Assembly (NCBI GenBank): GCA_019843655.1
Contig: JACDQD010000002.1
Span: 13,787,154-13,851,153 of the forward strand
Direction of reading: 5' to 3'
DNA: 64,000 nucleotides
Source: Lethocerus indicus
Taxonomy: Eukaryota > Arthropoda > Insecta > Hemiptera > Belostomatidae
In this document: one piece after another, positions 36,426 through 47,560 of the stretch
Numbering within the stretch: position 1 is the stretch's first letter
Layout of the letters: each line of letters begins with the position of its first letter
The notes under the pieces: model-generated
Databases searched by the model: none
What the model was told of the DNA's origin: nothing
The model's input: only the letters and a program-made list of their open reading frames with translations
Translations under genes and position numbers: made by a program

Positions 36426-37458
36426 TCAACGCTTCCACCGACGCGCTAATAAGATGGGATTCTTCCGCGGCCTTTTTCAGCCGGCCGTTGTAGTAAAATG
36501 TTTTCAAATACCTATACTCGAACTTTCAATTTGCTACTTTGGATTTTAAAGTCAGAAATAGGTTGATCGCGCTATTGTTATTTTTAATAAAATATTATGT
36601 TGCAAATTTAGGTGATATTAAAACTAAATTTTTGACTTTCAGAAATCAAGTTCACGGTTCTAAGCGAGTTCTAAGCTACCATCGCCCAACGGAATTTACA
36701 GGTTGGGACAATTATAATTTTTGGACTTTATTTTATTTATTTGGTTTACTACTTAGTCCAGCGTTATGGCTTTTCGATACTTATTTCTTGAATTGATAAT
36801 AGGCACGGTTTTATTACCGTATAATATTGGTAGCTAAGAACCGTTTCCAGACTCATCAAATCTTTCGGTTCTGCCACTACCGAATTTCAATTTTAAAACA
36901 CGAAATCGTATAAATATAAGAATGGTCATTTTTGTGGTAGTTATGGGAATGTGGAAACCTCTCGGTCGGGACCACTGTGTATTCGGCTTCCGTGACTGTA
37001 GCTGGTGCATTTGGTGATTGACACGGGATTATTCTAGCAAAATTTGACACCAGAGTTGTGAATACATTGTATACATGCTCGAGTAGAGCTGAGGACAGTC
37101 TCGGACTGAAGGGATGATTAACATAGAGCACCTGCCGGAATATAATTTCGTGTATGGGCACGATTTCCCACGCGTTCGCTGGGAAACGCCGTGCAGTGGG
37201 AGGTTGTGGCCCGTTCCCGACCGCCTACACCTAGCCTGCCTACAGGTGTCCCACTAATTAAACTCAGTTTATTATTACCAAGTGTCGTTATGTACTGCTA
37301 GGGACGAGCGGCGGCGAGCGATCGGAGAGGCCCCCGCCGGCTTATTGGGCACCGAGAGAGGCGGGCGACAGGATCCCTCTCGTTATTTATGGCCGCGGCA
37401 TTTCCATAGGAAACCAGTTGTAAGGTCGTCCCCCGACTGTGAACTATGCGTTCCCGAG

Positions 37459-37482
37459 CTCTGGGTAACACTCTGGGTAACA
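37459..37482. repeat. Tandem duplication of CTCTGGGTAACA
   Basis: Two exact head-to-tail copies of a 12-mer. It adds four in-frame residues to the open frame at 37282-37503, which otherwise has no coding evidence. Confidence 0.95.
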
Positions 37483-37755
37483 CTGTTTATTACTTGGGGC
37501 TAAAATAGGTCATAATTATCATTTTCAGTCCCACAACAACGCAGCGGTACGGAAAAACCTTGCTACACCTTTTGCCTCAGTGATTACTGAAGTGATTTCC
37601 AATTACAGGACGAAATAAATAATTTTAAAGAAATTAAACTTAACACAAAGGTGCTTACGAGAAAACAATATTAAAAATACTCGAGAAAGTACGATGCCAA
37701 ACATTAATTAATGTCATAAAACTGTAATAACTTATTGTTTGATTTAAAATCTATA

Positions 37756-37793
37756 TTGGATAATACTTGGACTCAAATATATTATCCAAGTAT
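37756..37793. repeat. Two overlapping, mutually exclusive hairpins
   Basis: TTGGATAA (37756-37763) can pair with TTATCCAA (37782-37789). Alternatively ATACTTGGA (37763-37771) can pair with TCCAAGTAT (37785-37793). The arms overlap, so the pairings compete. The surrounding DNA is very AT-rich. Confidence 0.8.
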
Positions 37794-39258
37794 ATATATA
37801 ATATAAAACAAGAGTCCTTATTACATTATAAAAGAATATTCCGGCATTTGCCTCGGATTTTCCGCCTCATCTCCGACTGGGCATGTTTAGAATTTCTGTT
37901 GAATATTTGAGCTTGGGGTCCGGTTTTAATATGCCCCGTCGAAATGGAGATAAGCGGCTCCGGAGACGGCGCAACTCTCTCCAGATGGCCGCAGATCAAA
38001 AAGGCGAAAAGAATGCGTTCAAATCCGCTCCTTTCACACCTGGAGGGTACAGAAGAACCCGACCAAGTTAAATTATCGACGCCTACGGCTCATCATTTCA
38101 TCGTCCCTCCGCGACCCCCTATATAACACTCGCATGACTACTACCCTAATGGGCGTAAACAACCGCGGGGGACTCCTCAAATACGAATTTTATCAAGATC
38201 TCCTAGCCTGATTAGAAACCCGACTCCCGGCCACTGACTGACAGGGCCCCGGAGTAAAGCATAGAACTCGTATAATCTCCCGTGGATCTCTAATGGTCTC
38301 GGAATAAACGTCCTCCCCACCAGCTCCTACAGGAGATCCGGCGATTGGCCGCTAAGGCGAAACGTTAAATTTCCTCAGCTCGGGCACAATATTTTTATTG
38401 AAATAATCGTGACGCTCACCTTACCTGACGTTAAAAATGTATTCGGGCAGCAACTTATATGTTCCGCTCGGTCGCACATCCTGGACGGGGTTCAGTTTAA
38501 GTAATTGAAAAAGGACTATCTCGGTGCACGCATTCCAGAATTGCATACCAGAAAAATAGGGTTTTCCTAAATGGCTCCTATACTTTTGTAGGAGACATAC
38601 TTTCACATGAAAATATGTGTTTTTGGCATAAGCAGATCCCAATTTCTGTCTGGTTTAGTGTAATATTGTATAAGGAATTAATGCAACTGGATAGAAAAGA
38701 GTTAGTATTGCTTTAAATTGGGTTTATTTTTCAGCAGTATGTCAGGCGTGTACGTAAAAGATTTTGAAGATCTGATATTTTCTACATTACCGTGTACTTT
38801 TATATTTTATTACGAAGTTTCGTGCTTCCTAATCTGCATGATCGGAACTAAAATAGTTAGTAGATATGTGAAGGTAACATCCAACCGGACATAGCAGGCA
38901 TTTCGCTGGGCCGGTGGAAGGATTGTTTCCATGGCCGGTAGGCCGTTGCGTGGCCGTTGAGTGATCTGCAAGTTTGCGAGATGACTCACTGGATTACATG
39001 CCCGCTGAGCACATACGTTCACTTCCACCGTTTGTTACGCCCTCGCTATGTTAGGTCACGCTGATTTACGACCCCCATAGTTGAGGGACATTTGAAGAAC
39101 AGTGAGAATAACGATTCAATTATAGGATTATAATCGGATCCGGTGTTTATTTATTATATTTGAAAGGTTGACGGGAGGATTCAAAAATTCTGTTCACAGT
39201 ACGCTATCAAGGTGCGCAATATCATGCATTCAGTTCCCCGCCCAAGGGGAAGAAATAT

Positions 39259-39274
39259 CGTAGTACCGTAGTAC
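39259..39274. repeat. Tandem duplication of CGTAGTAC
   Basis: Two exact head-to-tail copies of an 8-mer. Confidence 0.95.
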
Positions 39275-40873
39275 ATTTCAACACCAATACATCACATATA
39301 TTAGATTCCATAATGTTCTATCTTCAGAATCGTGTACATTAAATTTTACTACAATAAATTATCGAATATGGTTAAACGAGAAGGTACAACTATGCAATAT
39401 TAGTCATATATTAGTGCAGTTCAAGCAGTTGTCACACGATCCTTAACGAAGATATTCTTTTCATGTTGAGTGGTTTTTCTTGCCCGGCATGTGGTAGAGG
39501 AAAGTACACACGTTTCGAACTGTAGTGTTGACCGGTACCCGTTGAGCAAATAATGAATACGCGAGTTAGCACAGGCGATATTACTTCTGTTATTCTCAGC
39601 AATGTTTTATTGCCGAGCAGCTCCCGTCGGGAGTTTAAACCCGGGGCCCGAGTCTCCGGTATTATTCCGGGTTGGCAAGCACATCTCGGCGCATCTTTTC
39701 AAATCCTTCGCAAACCAGAATACACGGGTTCTCCGCTCTAATCCCCCTTTCATTCCATTATCACGGACGTCGGCTTATAATAGTTCATTCCCTGTCAGTA
39801 GTTGTGCTGATACAAGATCTATCTACCTCGACCAGTATTTCAGGATTACGAGCCCCTCCTCCCCCTCCCACCCGAACGGAAGGGACAGGTCTCATGCCGG
39901 CGTTCACTCCCCTCAATTTGCGTCACGACCGCGCGGCGCGTTGATGGACACGTTAATTATAATTTTTTTTGTTTTTTCGTCAGACGGGTTATTTAAATTT
40001 GCGTCAAATTAACGCAGACTTTATCGACTGGAGCGTTCAATATATTTTTTCCCCGCGTTATAATCTCTATTTAGGTTGTCATAATAAATTGTCGGCTCTC
40101 CTGATTGATATTTTCAAATGTCCGTGTCTACTAAACGTTATCTTCGGACAGGTACCATTTACCGTTTTGGGAGGTTGGCCGAAAGGGCTGCTGTGAAGAA
40201 ATCTCCACAGATTTTGTACTACGCTAGAGAGGGATTCGGCCTGTCGCCAACGTTAACAGTTTTCCGGTGCTGTCACCCTTCTGTTACCGGTCTAAAATAG
40301 GACGAAATGAACGATTGAAGACAGAAGTTCGCAAGAATCATGACATTCCAAACCTTCGGGGACCAACCAGCATGTATCTTAATTGAACCTATCAACACGT
40401 CGAGATAAAATGTTTTGTTTGCTTCGGTTTTTGTTTAAATGGATTCTCTTCCCCTCCACCCATGAGCGGCTGTTGCCGGTAGACTGTTCCATCGGAAGAT
40501 GCCGAGTCGGCGAGCGGCCGTAGATCAAAGGTTGTGGCGGGGGACCCGAAGAAGAGTACCCCGAAAGCGATATAGGTTCAGCGGTGACAGCTGCCCTACC
40601 TATTAGGCCCCGAGCTCACTGCGTAAACACAACCTTGCGCACCCGCACGCGACACCCACCCCCCCACCGCCACTTAAGACACCAACCCCTTCAGGGTTCG
40701 TTTCCACCCTCCACGCCTAAGAGCACCCGTCCTAATAATAACGAGTCCATTAAAATTCACCCGAACCCATTTTCGGTGACACCCGGAGGAGAGTGATCTA
40801 GTGCAGTCGGTTAACGTTTCGGTCCACCTAATTTTTAAACTATTAAAATCCGCACGCCCTACCATATATGTAT

Positions 40874-40892
40874 TAATAATAATAATAATAAT
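40874..40892. repeat. (AAT)n microsatellite
   Basis: About six AAT trinucleotide units in AT-rich DNA. Confidence 0.95.
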
Positions 40893-41769
40893 CTTATATA
40901 TTGAATATATTCTCGATTATCCGGCAGAATAGGCCGAAAAACTGCCGATTTGATAATAATTAGAGTTATCAAACTCGCGATTAATTTTAATATTATATAA
41001 AAGTGCTTTAAGTATTTATACAGTCATTAATGTTTCAATACGAGAAAAGACTATACACTCTATAAAAATATCACTCATCCAACTATGAAAGTTTGAAGAA
41101 CGATTTTATTTAATTCCGCATAAATCCGTGTAAGGAGTTTTTATCGGCGAATTAGCATCAAAGCGTAGGCTCATTACTTGTTTATTTGAACCGATCGAAC
41201 CGAGCGTACATTGGTACCGACTCCTTGTCATTCCTTTCGTACCCGTATTACCGTTACCTCGGGACACGGCGTTCGAATACGTATTGTTTATTAGGGCCGC
41301 TATTCAGATCAATATTGAATAAGGCATTTGTCAACGATCACCGTCCAGTCCATATGTGGATACTTAGTATTCACATTAGTAGTCCAGAGGCGGGAGAGAT
41401 GTATGAGGTGATAAAGAGATGAATGGAACTAAAAAGTACAATGACAAATTGTAATGAATTCAAGGCGCGATCTGATGCCGAAGAATGTTATGACATTGGA
41501 GATTTAATGTAGCGGGTCCCGTACAGTATTTCTATTTGTGTCTCGGCCTTGGCTTACCAACCGGCGAAACGTTATGAATTCCAAAATAACGCGTGACCAC
41601 CAGAGGTGTTGATATTTAACTATCAGATGTGACCTAATTGGAAACGATCACTAAATCGAATATCTAGGCTTTGGCACAAATTGGCCGGATTTAAAAGTGT
41701 GAGGTTTGGTAATAATCGCATCGGCTATTTTTACCTTAATGGGACCCTCCTGTTGGCATCCAATAATTG

Positions 41770-41808
41770 GGGATTCATTTTACACTAATGAAGGGATTCA
41801 TTTTACAC
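41770..41808. repeat. 16-bp exact direct repeat, period 23
   Basis: GGGATTCATTTTACAC occurs at 41770-41785 and again at 41793-41808, with seven bases between. It looks like a local tandem duplication by slippage, or paired binding sites about two helical turns apart. Confidence 0.95.
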
Positions 41809-42457
41809 CTGTAACTACGAAAAAAAGGTCACGGCCAAATATTTGGGCTGACTTTAAAAATTCGATGTATTTAATCATTACTTATATCCGAAATTAACTG
41901 ACGAAAGGTGCAGAATTCGACTTAAACGTACAGGAATCGTAGTTTCTTATTTCGCCTTGAATATGCCTTATATTGTTTCCATAATCACATTAAACAATTT
42001 AGGCTTCAAATAATAGAAAAATCTGTAGCTTTTATGGCCATTATATCCTTGTAAATTTCCAGAAATTGGTTTCTTTTAAAAATCTATTTAGAAATGTAGC
42101 AACTGTATGGCTGCAGCGAAATGATTTGAATGTTTTTAGAACTATTTAAGTTACATTACTAGTTGGCAGAATGCGAAATAATCGACAATGATTTAAATTT
42201 AAATGTTACATTTTCACAAACTCCTAAATCAGTGAAAGTATGGCAGAAATCAGAAATCTGTTGAAACAGATAGAACATTTTATAAGAATGCCTTTATTCA
42301 AGAACTGAATTTATTCAACCTCCAAATGATAGGTTTCCTGCTCTTTTCTCTGGCCTGTCGCAGGTGGTTGTGCAATGAGCAGGTAGCAAATATTCGATTA
42401 TCGTTAGAGTTGATTTTGTTTTTCTTTCCTATTTAAAGCCGGACGCTAACTAATATT

Positions 42458-42496
42458 TTATCTGTCCGACCTTTGACCTTGTACACCTTTATCTGT
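42458..42496. promoter_or_regulatory. DR1 nuclear-receptor element flanked by two GATA octamers
   Basis: The octamer TTATCTGT occurs at 42458-42465 and again at 42489-42496; its minus strand reads ACAGATAA, a GATA-factor site. Between them CGACCTTTGACCT reads on the minus strand as AGGTCA-A-AGGTCG, a DR1 element of the type bound by HNF4 and RXR/USP receptors. GATA factors and HNF4 act together in insect gut and fat-body enhancers. Two identical octamers in the same orientation around a near-perfect DR1 within 39 bases make this the best enhancer candidate in the window. There is no adjacent gene to connect it to. Confidence 0.45.
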
Positions 42497-43281
42497 TTCA
42501 CAACGTCGGCTGGCGGCCTGCATATCGGGTATGACAATCTGCAGCGAGAGCCCCGGCCAAGGTAACGCCGAGGGGCTCAGCATTCATTGGGGCTCCTTCA
42601 AATCGGTTTCCGTCCATTTTATTTCACGCCTTACCCTAAGCTGAAATTATCGCCTGGTATTTCGACCGTGCAGAGACATGAAATGTGTTCCCCGGACCCG
42701 CGAGACGGTTATATTCGGTGTCCTTTCACCCTCCCGGTTAAATCTTCTTGCAGATATCCGAGCAGATAAAAACCTGGTTTGCCTCCTATCCATTACGCGA
42801 CAGTTTAATGGGCCGCAATTCAACTCGGGGTGATTGAATTTAACCGTCGGAAATTCTTAAACTGGACGTACCATTAAATAGCATAATGAAACTTAGTGAG
42901 TTAAAAAAAAGGGCTTATCTATCTATTAGAATTTGTCTACAATAATTTATTTACAGATTAGTAATTCATGAATGTTTTATTTTATAATTCTTCCGGTGTT
43001 CAATGTCCATTCGTAATTTTTCCCTGTTTCGGCTTCTCACCCTCTCCAGTAGCATATCGATAGTAAATAGGTCTGTTGTAGTTTCCAGATTTATTAGTGT
43101 TCACGCGGAAACATTATATTCCTACGAATTTTTTTATTTCTTCTTATACATGTTAATTTTTAATCTTCGAGGAGATATGAAGGACATAAACGTCTCTCAT
43201 CCGACTGCCATCGCTATAAGGCGTGCTAACAGGATTATAGGCGAACCGGATTTATCCGAACGCGAAATGGGCATGTGACTA

Positions 43282-43304
43282 AAAGTAAATATTACATTTA
43301 CTTT
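43282..43304. repeat. Hairpin AAAGTAAAT/ATTTACTTT
   Basis: Nine-base perfect arms surround a 5-nt loop (ATTAC). It lies at the edge of a CpG-dense block. Confidence 0.85.
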
Positions 43305-43390
43305 CTTCGACTGAACTTTCAGCATTACCCGACTTTAAAGGGGTTGCGATTAAAGATCCGTACATGCCCGGCAGTTTACTTAGAAAACTT

Positions 43391-43590
43391 ATTTCTGCGT
43401 TTCACCGGTGGGGAGCGGAGGCCGGCCCGGGAGATTGACGCGGCGCGAGATAAGTGATTGAGACCGGTCGTAAAGCACGGGCGTTACGGCCCCGGGTTAT
43501 AATACTCGAGTGCAGGGAGGTATGCCCCAGCGCCGGTGGAGAAAATGCCTGAAAATAACGCCGCGTCGCCGGCGGCCGCTTTCACGGACA
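43391..43590. other. CpG-dense block
   Basis: I count roughly 27 CpG dinucleotides in 200 bases at about 60 percent GC, above the number expected from C and G content. It includes CGCCGCGTCGCCGGCGGCCGC-type clusters near 43560. No recognisable exon overlaps it. Confidence 0.6.
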
Positions 43591-45479
43591 GAGTATTTTT
43601 TTTATGACACCAGTCCTCCTCGGTCAAGCGTAATCGGTCGGCGGGATGAAACGAAATATTTCACCGACAGAATGAAACTCAATTCGGTATACCATAAAAC
43701 CAAGTCCTCAGTTCGAAGCCGACTGGAGTGAATATTCTCCGGGAGTTGCGCGGTTTTATATTAGAGCCCGAAGAGTTTTAAAACGGACATATCCAATGTA
43801 CTGTATCTGATCGTTGCAGGGAATATTCCGCTCGAATCAATTAAGATCGGCTTTAATATCCTTTCGGCAACATTTGGCATTGCACGAGCGTTAACTGGAA
43901 ATCGACGCCGGCCCGTTTATTGGCGCAATAGCCCGACGGCAACGGAGTTCTATGAAGGTTAGTAGTTGATGATATCTGAAAATTTTCACGGTCCGGAGCC
44001 ACGAACCAGAACCGATTTCAGTTGCTTACTTCCTTTTACCTACACCCGCTTACCTACATGCTCTACGACTGTGAAAGATAGAAGGCCGCCTGAATTGGCA
44101 ATTTCAAATTTGTACCAAATATTATATTATTCCAAAATTTATACTTTATACTATACTAGCTGGTGTACCCAATTTCATTTGGATGGATCAGTTTTAGGGC
44201 TTGCATTGATAAATAATATAAAATCGAGCCTTATACACTGACTGTATTGGTGATGGTTTTTTTTATAAAAATGCTCCGATGGTTCAGTCTTTTTGCTGGA
44301 GTTTCCGTTCAATATCTGAGTCGTATGCGTTCAAAGTGACTTCCTCATTTCCGTATTCTATTCTATTTATGGGAGCCTGCAGAAATGAAGAAAAAAAATT
44401 GTCAGCGAACAATTGATTGTTTGCTGCGACAGCCATTGTAATAAAAGAGCCCAAGGCTAAGGTCTAACCGAACGTTCGCCTTACTCCCCTTACACCTGCG
44501 GATATAATTACCAGTGTCTATATTTAGACGGTAGGGGGCCCGATTTAAATACACTAGCGGCGAGCTTTATCGCGCTAATATATCAGAAAAGATTATCAAG
44601 AAATGAAATAGTCCGACGATGATGAAGGTTAACAGCTATTTTGAACGGTTATTCCTATCCGATAGCGAATCGGTCGGCGTTTTATACCAGATTGAAAAAG
44701 AAGGTTTATTATTCGGTACTCGAGTAATTATAACGTTGTCATCTATAGAGGGGCCAATTCTTCAGTGGTAAATTAAAGGGCATCAGCCAGTGTATATTAT
44801 CGTAAGACCCAAACTAATGACCGAAGCACTTCCGATTAAGCTCTTAATTATTATTCGAATCTCTTCATTGTTATCATAAGACTAACTTTTTTCGCTCTAT
44901 TTACAGTAAATGATAATCATCGTTAATATGGACTAACGATGGCGACAACATTTTAACTGGTTTGGTAAACCTACCCAAATGGATTAATGGAACATTACCT
45001 GCTACATAATCAATTTATGTAGGACATACTACGAACATCAACGATTACCAGCTGCTGACCAAACTAGGTGAACTGTTATGTGGCCATTTCACCGGGGTTG
45101 TAATCGGGCCGCATACTTTAAACGGAGAGCTTTGATCTTTGCTGTTTCCGAACAGGGGGGGGCTTTATAGAACGAAATACAATACGAACAATAATTAGAG
45201 GCGTTGGAATGTGGTAAGGTTGAGGGCTGGACCGAATAGTGGATTGAAAAGAGCGCCGGTACCCAATTCTTTTGTAATGGGTCCGCTCGGCTGTGTGGCG
45301 GCGTAGTGTTGTCGGCGGGTTGATGGCGCTATCAGCCATCAAGGCGTTGCCCCGTTGAATGCATCAAATCAGCTATGAGCGGAGATCGGACTCGCATCCG
45401 GGACCGCTCCACCCCCCCGCTCCCCACTTTCAACACGCCGATAACGCGCTCGGACTAAGATAAAGACAATATTTGAAAT

Positions 45480-45590
45480 CGCCCCAACCAGTGTATTAAA
45501 TATCACGAGAAACCGCACTAATCCACCAGTGCCGGGGTTGCGATACCCTCATGTTTGCGAACGCAGGGCGTGTGCTAACCAGGACTCTAT
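45480..45590 (-). repeat. tRNA-derived SINE-like fragment
   Basis: Read on the minus strand from about 45585, TGGTTAGCACAC matches a polymerase III A-box in ten of twelve positions. About 40 bases downstream GGTATCGCAACCC resembles a B-box with one inserted base. The GTTAGCAC head and the CCCCGGCA after the B-box are typical of tRNA-derived insect SINEs. It is not a functional tRNA because the acceptor stem does not close. The tail and target-site duplication were not identified. Confidence 0.4.
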
Positions 45591-46607
45591 GTCCAATATA
45601 GATTTTATCACGCATATTGAATTCTTCTAAAACAGTATACTCATTGAGTAACCAAGAATTCTTAAACATTTATAAACATAGTTCAAAAAGACTTTGTATT
45701 AAACCTTAAACTGTTATACTAGTTTTATATATATAGTCGGTTATTATTAATTATTATACTAGCTCTTAAAAGTCTGAATTCTATTTGTTTTTCTGTGAAC
45801 CAGATCCACTAATTCTTAAAAATAAAGCACGTTATTGGAAAAAATTTAATTATTTATTACAAATGAAGCACTGTATTGTTTTTCCCTTTATTACGTATTA
45901 CGGAGAATACCATGGAGAGAAGCTTCAGCTTCTTGGTTCTGCACCAGATTGTATAACATTCGATTGGAAATAATGATGGATACAATTAATATAATAATGA
46001 TAATTATTTTAAAAAAAAACTGATTTCTCTTATTGTTCTGGCAGTTATTTATATTATTAGCGTAGTACCGTCAAAGTATGGAAATGCGAGCAAGTTCATT
46101 CCTGGCGATTGCCTTCCGTCTGTATAAATTGTCTTGCTGGGCATTGTAACCTATATTTAGCTTTTGGCTGCATGAATCAGAGGGAGAGACGGTAATGCAG
46201 CCAGGCTAAATAACTTAAATATCTCCCCACTGATTTATGGCCGCTGGAAGTTTTATTACCATTACTTACTTCTATCGAACAGAAGGCGTTTCCCAGCCCC
46301 ACCCTTTAACCGTTCCTCTTTATCCACCGAGTCCTTCACAAAGTGAGCCCACTGAAAGCGAAACAATTATACCCGGTAATGGGATTTTGTTGTCATATAA
46401 GAGATTAGCGAAAATTGTCAGCCCACCGGTCAATTAACGAACTGGTTTATTTGATTATGTTTCAGCGCTCATTGAAGAATTCACCCTAGCTTACATTTTG
46501 TCCCATGAGGACTATATGGGGGGTATAAAAAGAGAACGGACACTTTAAAGACTTTTTAAAAGGCTTTTTTTTCTTTAAATCATTTACAGAGATAGTGCCT
46601 AATCGAA

Positions 46608-46623
46608 TCCTGTGAGCACAGGA
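46608..46623. repeat. Palindrome TCCTGTG-AG-CACAGGA
   Basis: Seven-base perfect arms separated by two bases. Confidence 0.85.
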
Positions 46624-47560
46624 CCGAGCACGAACATCCGTTCATAACTTATAGCGGCCCTGTCAAAGGGATCTCCGGTCATTCCCAACGTTGGACGCAC
46701 CGCGTCGCAGGGGTTTACATTGATAACATAATAGACAAAGCATCCTTATATAACACTAATGAATAAATACCTGCCTCGTATTTCATACACACATGAAATT
46801 TATTGTTTTCCGTTTATGTACGAACGAATGAATGTATTATAATGAAAACACTTCATAACACGTTTCGAAACATAGAAGCACAAATACAATAAATACTACG
46901 CATATCCGTGACATTACGCATACATCTCTGAAACGCTCAAATTTCACAGGAATTATCAATTCAAAGGATGTTCGGTCCACCGCACAGTGAACTTCCTTTC
47001 AATTATTAATTCTTGCGATAATTTAACCGAGGTGGTAAAAACTCGATGATTCGACACAGAGGCATAAAATGGTGAGGGGGTGGATAATTCACACGTCAAA
47101 CTGGCCGGAACTGCGATAATTAATGGAGTTGTGAGCGGGGTATGGTAAGAGTCAAGACGTAAGTGTGGATAGGCCGGGGATGATTCAGTGGTTAATTCGT
47201 GGTGTGCGTGGCCGGACGTGTGCGGCACGTGCGTACGAAAAGGTAGGGCGGGCCGAGTGGGTGGCTGGCCGGCCGGGGCCCTCTAATGGCCGTCCGACAT
47301 CAGTCAACTGTCCGGTGAGGCAGCTCTGACACCATGATTCTGTCTGTTTTGCCGGGGCCCGGACAAAGACCGCCCGGCTCTCTCAAAGGCCGGCTCTCTT
47401 CTCCGCCGTCATCCTCAACGGCACCCTCCGCCGGAGGATCGCGCTTTATCACTGGCCCACATTGAACCGCTTCAAGGCGCTGCCAGGAATTCCTTCGACG
47501 ACGGCGGACCTGTAACGCTTCTTCGAAAGGGGCGTTATTAATTTGCCAAAACATTCGACA

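Larger units (their letters stand above)
33441..37560. other. Non-coding segment with AT and GA microsatellites
   Basis: GC-rich parts lie near 33.5-34.0, 36.15-36.5 and 37.2-37.5 kb, with AT-rich DNA between. It contains an AT dinucleotide repeat (35166-35205), a GA repeat (36080-36102), an E-box palindrome (36414-36425) and a 12-bp tandem duplication (37459-37482). The AT-rich frame at 36539-36796 is hydrophobic by composition, and I see no family resemblance. Confidence 0.6.
37561..43740. other. Non-coding segment with short tandem duplications and a composite regulatory site
   Basis: AT-rich DNA alternates with GC-rich blocks near 37.85-38.35, 39.6-39.95, 40.45-40.8, 42.5-42.75 and 43.35-43.62 kb. 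It holds competing hairpins (37756-37793), small tandem duplications (39259-39274, 41770-41808), an AAT repeat (40874-40892), the DR1/GATA composite (42458-42496) and a 9-bp-arm hairpin (43282-43304). The longest frame in the window, 136 codons at 39602-40012, is overlapped by 62- and 90-codon frames in the other plus phases and has no recognisable domain. Confidence 0.6.
43741..47560. other. Non-coding segment with a minus-strand SINE-like fragment
   Basis: The segment is AT-rich, with GC-rich parts near 45.3-45.45 and 47.05-47.56 kb. It holds the tRNA-like fragment at 45480-45590, a G8 run at 45155-45162 and a 7-bp-arm palindrome at 46608-46623. Small frames (45118-45342, 46956-47228, 47300-47566, all minus) are composition-driven with no known domains. 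Confidence 0.6.

Noticed and set aside
39602..40012. Longest open frame in the window (136 codons, plus)
   Set aside because: No domain, overlapping frames in the other plus phases, mixed composition with no coding bias visible; frames of this length are expected by chance in 64 kb.
40797..40820. TAGTGCAGTCGGTTAACG, tRNA D-arm-like
   Set aside because: No B-box downstream and no cloverleaf; treated as chance.
15720..42385. Zelda-type CAGGTAG heptamers scattered through the window
   Set aside because: About six copies were seen, at or below the roughly eight expected by chance on two strands in 64 kb.
46524..46532. TATA box (TATAAAAAG)
   Set aside because: No initiator motif about 30 bases downstream and no coding exon; TATA words, including another at 47697, are common in AT-rich DNA.
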